Assembly (NCBI GenBank): GCA_910578985.1
Contig: CAJTSF010000027.1
Span: 1-31,157, forward strand
Source of the DNA: an uncultured Odoribacter sp.
GTDB taxonomy: Bacteria; Bacteroidota; Bacteroidia; Bacteroidales; Marinifilaceae
Reading direction: 5' to 3'
Length of the DNA: 31,157 nucleotides
Below the pieces are notes generated by a model. That model did not search any database, was not told the origin of the DNA, and saw only the letters and a list, made by a program, of their open reading frames with translations. Positions 25,921 to 31,157 of this stretch are shown one piece after another. Both the position numbers and the translations under genes were made by a program. Within the stretch, counting starts at the first letter, position 1; each line of letters starts with the position of its first letter.

Positions 25921-25952
25921 AAAAAATGCTACCTGCGAAGATAGCATTTTTT
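25921..25952 (-). terminator. Rho-independent terminator after frdB
   Basis: Perfect 11-bp arms AAAAAATGCTA (25921-25931) and TAGCATTTTTT (25942-25952) enclose a 10-base loop. Read on the minus strand, leaving frdB (stop at 25976), it gives a stem with AT-rich base and a run of six T, so it should end the frd transcript. Its symmetry means it would also look like a terminator in the other direction, but no plus-strand gene precedes it closely. Confidence 0.8.
25936..25943 (-). promoter_or_regulatory. -7-like element in the terminator loop, for the hydrolase gene
   Basis: On the minus strand the loop of the frd terminator plus its first right-arm bases read TATCTTCG, one base from TAnnTTTG and like the box at 14829. 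Twenty bases upstream, TTCG (25967 to 25964) could be the -33 element. The hydrolase ATG (25907) would then start about 20-25 bases after the transcription start. Both boxes carry the same C substitution, so the call is modest. Confidence 0.45.
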
Positions 25953-25975
25953 ATCGAAAACGGCGAATGACCGGA

Positions 25976-26737
25976 TTAGTCTTTCAGTTTTGCTTTCAGG
26001 AACTCCCGGTTCAAGCGTGCGATATGCTCAATGGAAATACTCTTCGGACATTCCATTTCGCAGGCGCCGGTATTGGTACAGTTTCCGAAGCCGAGTTCAT
26101 CCATTTTGGCAACCATGGCTTTTGCACGGCGGGCTGCTTCCACTTTACCTTGCGGGAGCAGTGCCAACTGGGAAACTTTGGCAGCCACGAACAGCATGGC
26201 GGAAGAGTTTTTGCAAGTCGCCGCACAAGCCCCGCAACCGATGCAGGCTGCGGCATCCATGGCTTCCTCTGCCTGGGCGTTCGGAATAGGGATGGCATTG
26301 CCATCAGGCACACCGCCGGTGTTTACGGATACGTACCCGCCTGCCTGAAGAATCTTGTCGTAAGCCTTGCGGTCCACAATCAAGTCCTTGATGACCGGGA
26401 ATGCCCCGCATCTCCACGGCTCGATGGTGATGGTCGCTCCGTCTTCGAAACGGCGCATGTGCAGCTGGCATGTCGTAACATCATCGTCCGGGCCGTGGGC
26501 ACGTCCGTCAACGAAGAGACTGCATGTTCCGCAAATGCCTTCGCGGCAATCGTGGTCGAATGCCACAGGTTCCTCGTTCTTCGCTACCAATTCTTCATTC
26601 AGGATATCGAGCATTTCCAGAAATGAACTGCCGGTAGAGATATTGTGAACTTTATATGTCTTAAACTCGCCTTTTGATTTGGCATCCTTCTGGCGCCAAA
26701 TTTTCAGAGTCAGTTCTTTTAGTATTTTGTCTGCCAT
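25976..26737 (-). CDS. frdB: Fumarate reductase / succinate dehydrogenase iron-sulfur subunit
   Basis: 253 residues carrying the electron wire between flavin and heme. Seen: the [2Fe-2S] site with Cys64, Cys69, Cys72 (CREGICGTC) and Cys90; then Cys165, 168, 171 and 175 in CIGCGACAATC; then Cys220, 226 and 230 in CTNTGACEMEC, together giving the [4Fe-4S] and [3Fe-4S] clusters. It is the last gene of the frdC-frdA-frdB operon, 17 bases after frdA, and is followed by a strong terminator. In Bacteroidota this complex works mainly as a menaquinol-dependent fumarate reductase making succinate in anaerobic growth; the reverse reaction is possible. Confidence 0.96.
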   Translation of the reverse strand: MADKILKELTLKIWRQKDAKSKGEFKTYKVHNISTGSSFLEMLDILNEELVAKNEEPVAFDHDCREGICGTCSLFVDGRAHGPDDDVTTCQLHMRRFEDGATITIEPWRCGAFPVIKDLIVDRKAYDKILQAGGYVSVNTGGVPDGNAIPIPNAQAEEAMDAAACIGCGACAATCKNSSAMLFVAAKVSQLALLPQGKVEAARRAKAMVAKMDELGFGNCTNTGACEMECPKSISIEHIARLNREFLKAKLKD

Positions 26738-26754
26738 AACTAATGTTTTTTCTA

Positions 26755-28695
<1,941 letters not shown>

Positions 28696-28702
28696 AGTAA
28701 AA

Positions 28703-28730
28703 CGATTTATGATTTCCGATTTTATGATTT
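28703..28730. repeat. Short tandem direct repeat in the frdC-frdA gap
   Basis: Two near-copies of a 14-base unit, CGATTTATGATTTC (28703-28716) and CGATTTTATGATTT (28717-28730), lie side by side in the 54-base gap before the frdA start. They differ by one inserted T. Most likely a small slippage duplication in an AT-rich spacer; a role in mRNA processing or translation of frdA is possible but not shown. Confidence 0.7.
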
Positions 28731-28749
28731 AAAAATCTTTGATGATGGA

Positions 28750-29385
28750 TTAGTTTCCGAATATCATGAAATATACCGGAATGATGCTGAAACCGACGGC
28801 AAAAACAACGGCAAAGAAATAGGCTATGTACTCCAGCCTTTTTCTCCATATTTGGTTGGAGAAGCCGATGGATTGGAATGCCGACCAAAACCCGTGGGAC
28901 AGGTGCAGCCCCAAGAGGATGGCGGCGATGATGTAAATCACTCCGTAGACCGGTTGTACCAAAAATCCGCTGACAAATTCGTAATGGTCATGAATCTCAC
29001 CGAATTTGAACTTGTACCAAACCGTAGCGATGTGCAATGCCAGAAAAGCCAACACCAGCGCGCCCAGAATATACATGTTCCGGGAAGACCAGGTGCAGTT
29101 CTGCGACTGGCAACGCTTGGCGTATTTCGCGGGTCGTGCTTTCCGGTTCTGGATGGTTAATACACTTGCCCAAATGATGTGCACGAGGAAGCCCAGCGCC
29201 AAAACGGGTTCGATAACCTTGATGAAAGGCAGCGCCATGAAATCACATCCTGCGTTGAACGCATCCGGACCAACAAGTAACAGCAAGTTCACACTCAGGT
29301 GAATGCATAGAAACAAAATCAGAAAAAGTCCCGATAAACTCATTATGACCTTTTTTCCGATTGAAGAAGTGAAAAAATTACTCAT
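28750..29385 (-). CDS. frdC: Fumarate reductase / succinate dehydrogenase cytochrome b subunit
   Basis: 211 residues with five transmembrane segments (about 12-37, 56-79, 103-123, 144-163, 186-208), the single-subunit membrane anchor of type B complexes. Four membrane-embedded histidines, His29, His69, His118 and His161, stand in the positions expected for axial ligands of two hemes b. It anchors FrdA and FrdB and exchanges electrons with menaquinone. First gene of the operon, preceded by a 129-base gap with a -7-like box. The start ATG is followed by SNFFTSSIGKKVIMSLSG, typical of Bacteroidota homologues. Confidence 0.95.
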   Translation of the reverse strand: MSNFFTSSIGKKVIMSLSGLFLILFLCIHLSVNLLLLVGPDAFNAGCDFMALPFIKVIEPVLALGFLVHIIWASVLTIQNRKARPAKYAKRCQSQNCTWSSRNMYILGALVLAFLALHIATVWYKFKFGEIHDHYEFVSGFLVQPVYGVIYIIAAILLGLHLSHGFWSAFQSIGFSNQIWRKRLEYIAYFFAVVFAVGFSIIPVYFMIFGN

Positions 29386-29437
29386 GATTTGTTTTACTAA
29401 TTATTAATAACTGGTTTACTTTTTTCAATCCATTCCG

Positions 29438-29445
29438 CAAATTTA
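29438..29445 (-). promoter_or_regulatory. -7-like element before the frd operon
   Basis: On the minus strand TAAATTTG (29445 down to 29438) matches TAnnTTTG, in the 129-base gap between the GH3/beta-lactamase gene and frdC, about 53 bases before the frdC ATG. No convincing -33 element is seen. The rest of the gap is AT-rich; a 13-base palindrome (AAATTC-G-GAATTT, 29493-29505) lies near the upstream gene's stop but has no loop or T-run to make it a clear terminator. Confidence 0.5.
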
Positions 29446-29514
29446 TTCTTTTTCTTTGAATAATCTGTTGTTTTTATAGAGAGAATGTGTTTAAATTCGG
29501 AATTTTTTCTGTAA

Positions 29515-31157
29515 TTAGTGGAAGTTCAGCCCCGAATAAATGGCTTCCTGAATTTTGGTGCGAATATTCTCATCGGTCAGTTTGGTATTGAACTCGTTGG
29601 GGTAAGTACGGTTGGACATGAAGATGTAGATGAGTTCGTTTTCCGGGTCGCACCACGCCATGATACCGGTAAATCCGGTGTGTCCGTAGCTGGTGAGGGG
29701 AGTAAAGCAACATACCGGACTGATTTTTGTAGAGTCGGCCTCCGGCTTGTCGAAGCCCAGTCCCCGGCGGTTATTCTGAAAGCAATTGTTCTGGCAGGTA
29801 AACAGGTCGATGGTATGGGCTGACAGGTATTGTTCTCCGCCGTACTCTCCTTTGTTGAGATACATCTGGAGCATTTTGGCGATGTCCTCCGCTGTCGAAA
29901 ACAGGCCGGCATGCCCTGCAACCCCTCCCAGCAGGGCGGCGGTAGGGTCGTGCACCGTTCCCCTCAATTCCGTTTTCCGGTACAGATCATCCCTTGCGGA
30001 GGGGATGATTCGGTCTTTGGGAGTGCTTCCTGTGGTTCCGTATTCCGTGTGGTACATCCCTAACTTTTGGAAAAAGTTTTCCCGGCAATAGGACTCGATG
30101 GACTTTCCGCTAGTCTCTTCCACGGCATATTTGAGAAAGATGAATCCCAGGTCGCTGTATGCGTACGTTTTTTCAGGTGCCAGAGGCGAATAGAGGATGC
30201 GGTTGAAAATGGTATCCTGATATCCGGGAAACAGATAAATGCCCGGGGCAATCCGCCGATATCCCGTATGGGGAGTATTGACGAGCGTACTGTCCTTGAA
30301 TTTGTAGTTCGGATTGGCATACAGCCGTTCTTTCAGACGGAGGGTATTGCTCGGTGTCCGCTTGATGCTGAACAGCGGTCCCGGCATGGAGGCTTTGTCG
30401 ATGGCATCGGGCAAGAGAGGCAGGAAGGTTTTCAATCCGGCGTGGTGGCACAGCACTTCCCGTACGGTCATCTCCTCCTTGTCCGTATTCCGCAGGACAC
30501 GGTAGTAATTGCTCAGCGGTGTGTCCAGGGCGATTCTCCCTTCATCGTATAGTTTCATCACGGCGGGGAGGGTCGCCAGGATTTTGGTCACCGAGGCGAT
30601 GTCATACACGTCGTCGGTGTGGTTCGCTTGCCTTTTATGGTAAGTATGGTAACCGAACGCTTTGTTGTATATGATTTCCCCTTGTTGTGCCAACAACACC
30701 TGGCAGCCGGGAGTCGCCTCCATTCTGATAGCTTCCTCGCAAAGGCTGTCAATGAGCGGGAAGGTCGCTGGTGCGATGCGGCTGACCTCTGCGGACTCAT
30801 AGCCTAAACGGTTCTTTTTCGTCATAATCCCTCTGCCGGCAGGGTAGGCGTCGTTGATGCGGACGGGGAGTTGCCCGTGGATGCCGATGCCTCCGAAAAT
30901 CGCCTGTGCGGCATATTGCTGCGCGCTCAAGTGGTGCTCATAGGACACGAGAATGGCGTCCAACGGCAGTCCGGCATATTTTTCCAGCCCGTAGGGGATG
31001 GCAGGATGGCAAAAAATGATGCGTTTCCCTTTCAGCGACTGAATCAGACGGGAGAGGGAGGCGGAATAACCGAACTGTTTGCCTGCCGAGTTGTTGCCTG
31101 CCTGGTTGTAAATGACAATGCAATTATACGGGTGCAGAATTTTCTCCCAGTTTAGCA
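29515..31157 (-). CDS. GH3 C-domain / beta-lactamase-type serine hydrolase fusion (5' partial)
   Basis: The frame stays open to the window edge, so the N-terminal part is missing. The visible chain starts with a Rossmann-like part containing GKRIIFCHPAIPYGL and LDAILVSYE...AAQAIFGGI, which fits the C-terminal domain of glycoside hydrolase family 3 enzymes. A linker follows, then a beta-lactamase/transpeptidase fold with the catalytic SVTK (SxxK) motif in DIASVTKILATLP, the YSD (YxN-like) motif in YAYSDLGFIFL, and HTG (KTG-like) in GHTGFTGIM. Such fusions occur widely in Bacteroidota, typically exported and proposed to act on cell-wall or amino-sugar substrates; true drug hydrolysis is not implied. 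An apparent TTG start at 30963 is only internal. Confidence 0.88.
   Translation of the reverse strand, partial: LNWEKILHPYNCIVIYNQAGNNSAGKQFGYSASLSRLIQSLKGKRIIFCHPAIPYGLEKYAGLPLDAILVSYEHHLSAQQYAAQAIFGGIGIHGQLPVRINDAYPAGRGIMTKKNRLGYESAEVSRIAPATFPLIDSLCEEAIRMEATPGCQVLLAQQGEIIYNKAFGYHTYHKRQANHTDDVYDIASVTKILATLPAVMKLYDEGRIALDTPLSNYYRVLRNTDKEEMTVREVLCHHAGLKTFLPLLPDAIDKASMPGPLFSIKRTPSNTLRLKERLYANPNYKFKDSTLVNTPHTGYRRIAPGIYLFPGYQDTIFNRILYSPLAPEKTYAYSDLGFIFLKYAVEETSGKSIESYCRENFFQKLGMYHTEYGTTGSTPKDRIIPSARDDLYRKTELRGTVHDPTAALLGGVAGHAGLFSTAEDIAKMLQMYLNKGEYGGEQYLSAHTIDLFTCQNNCFQNNRRGLGFDKPEADSTKISPVCCFTPLTSYGHTGFTGIMAWCDPENELIYIFMSNRTYPNEFNTKLTDENIRTKIQEAIYSGLNFH

Noticed and set aside
29493..29505. Palindrome AAATTC-G-GAATTT as terminator of the GH3/beta-lactamase gene
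   Set aside because: AT-only arms with a one-base centre cannot form a stable hairpin, and the T-run is on the wrong side for the minus strand.
30963..31157. Short intergenic region at the right edge before a TTG start at 30963
   Set aside because: Translating 30964-31157 on the minus strand gives an unbroken frame that continues the GH3-type domain, so the gene runs off the window.

Overview
The window is an ordinary, densely coded chromosomal stretch of a Bacteroidota (Bacteroidales) genome. The signs are: promoter elements of the Bacteroidota type (TAnnTTTG at about -7) before several genes; no regular Shine-Dalgarno sequences; the gene order nadK - DUF6089-like protein - uppS - bamA - two Skp/OmpH genes - murI; a three-subunit diheme-type fumarate reductase; and a GH3/beta-lactamase fusion protein. 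A gut lineage such as Odoribacteraceae would fit, but that genus-level guess is weak. I found no rRNA, tRNA, CRISPR array, prophage or insertion sequence, and no gene-free stretch longer than 300 bases.

Layout. Positions 1-8755 (plus strand) form a tight cell-envelope operon: a 5'-truncated TPR/PD40/SPOR-like protein, NAD kinase, a small outer-membrane barrel protein, undecaprenyl diphosphate synthase, BamA, two tandem Skp-like periplasmic chaperones and glutamate racemase. It joins lipid-carrier supply, peptidoglycan precursor supply and outer-membrane protein assembly. Next come a bifunctional Rel/SpoT (p)ppGpp enzyme and purA, the latter with its own clear promoter. On the minus strand follow glpD and a DeoR-family regulator (glycerol-3-phosphate oxidation). 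Then on the plus strand: a D-2-hydroxyacid dehydrogenase overlapping a TlpA-like thioredoxin lipid/envelope protein, a MarC-family membrane protein, a small transaldolase/fructose-6-phosphate aldolase and a YciO-type Sua5/YrdC protein.

From 19256 to the end all genes are on the minus strand: trkA-trkH (potassium uptake), a short ComEC-like channel protein, manA, an alpha/beta hydrolase, the frdC-frdA-frdB operon (fumarate respiration / succinate oxidation), and a GH3-beta-lactamase fusion gene cut by the window end.

I see no novel multi-gene system. The points most worth a second look are a near-perfect 25-bp palindrome between a -7 box and the start of the DeoR regulator, a terminator hairpin after frdB whose loop seems to hold the next gene's -7 box, smaller palindromes in the same position before manA and trkA, a 20-bp perfect GC palindrome inside murI, a ComEC without a metallo-beta-lactamase domain, and the mosaic TPR/PD40/SPOR-like protein at the left edge.
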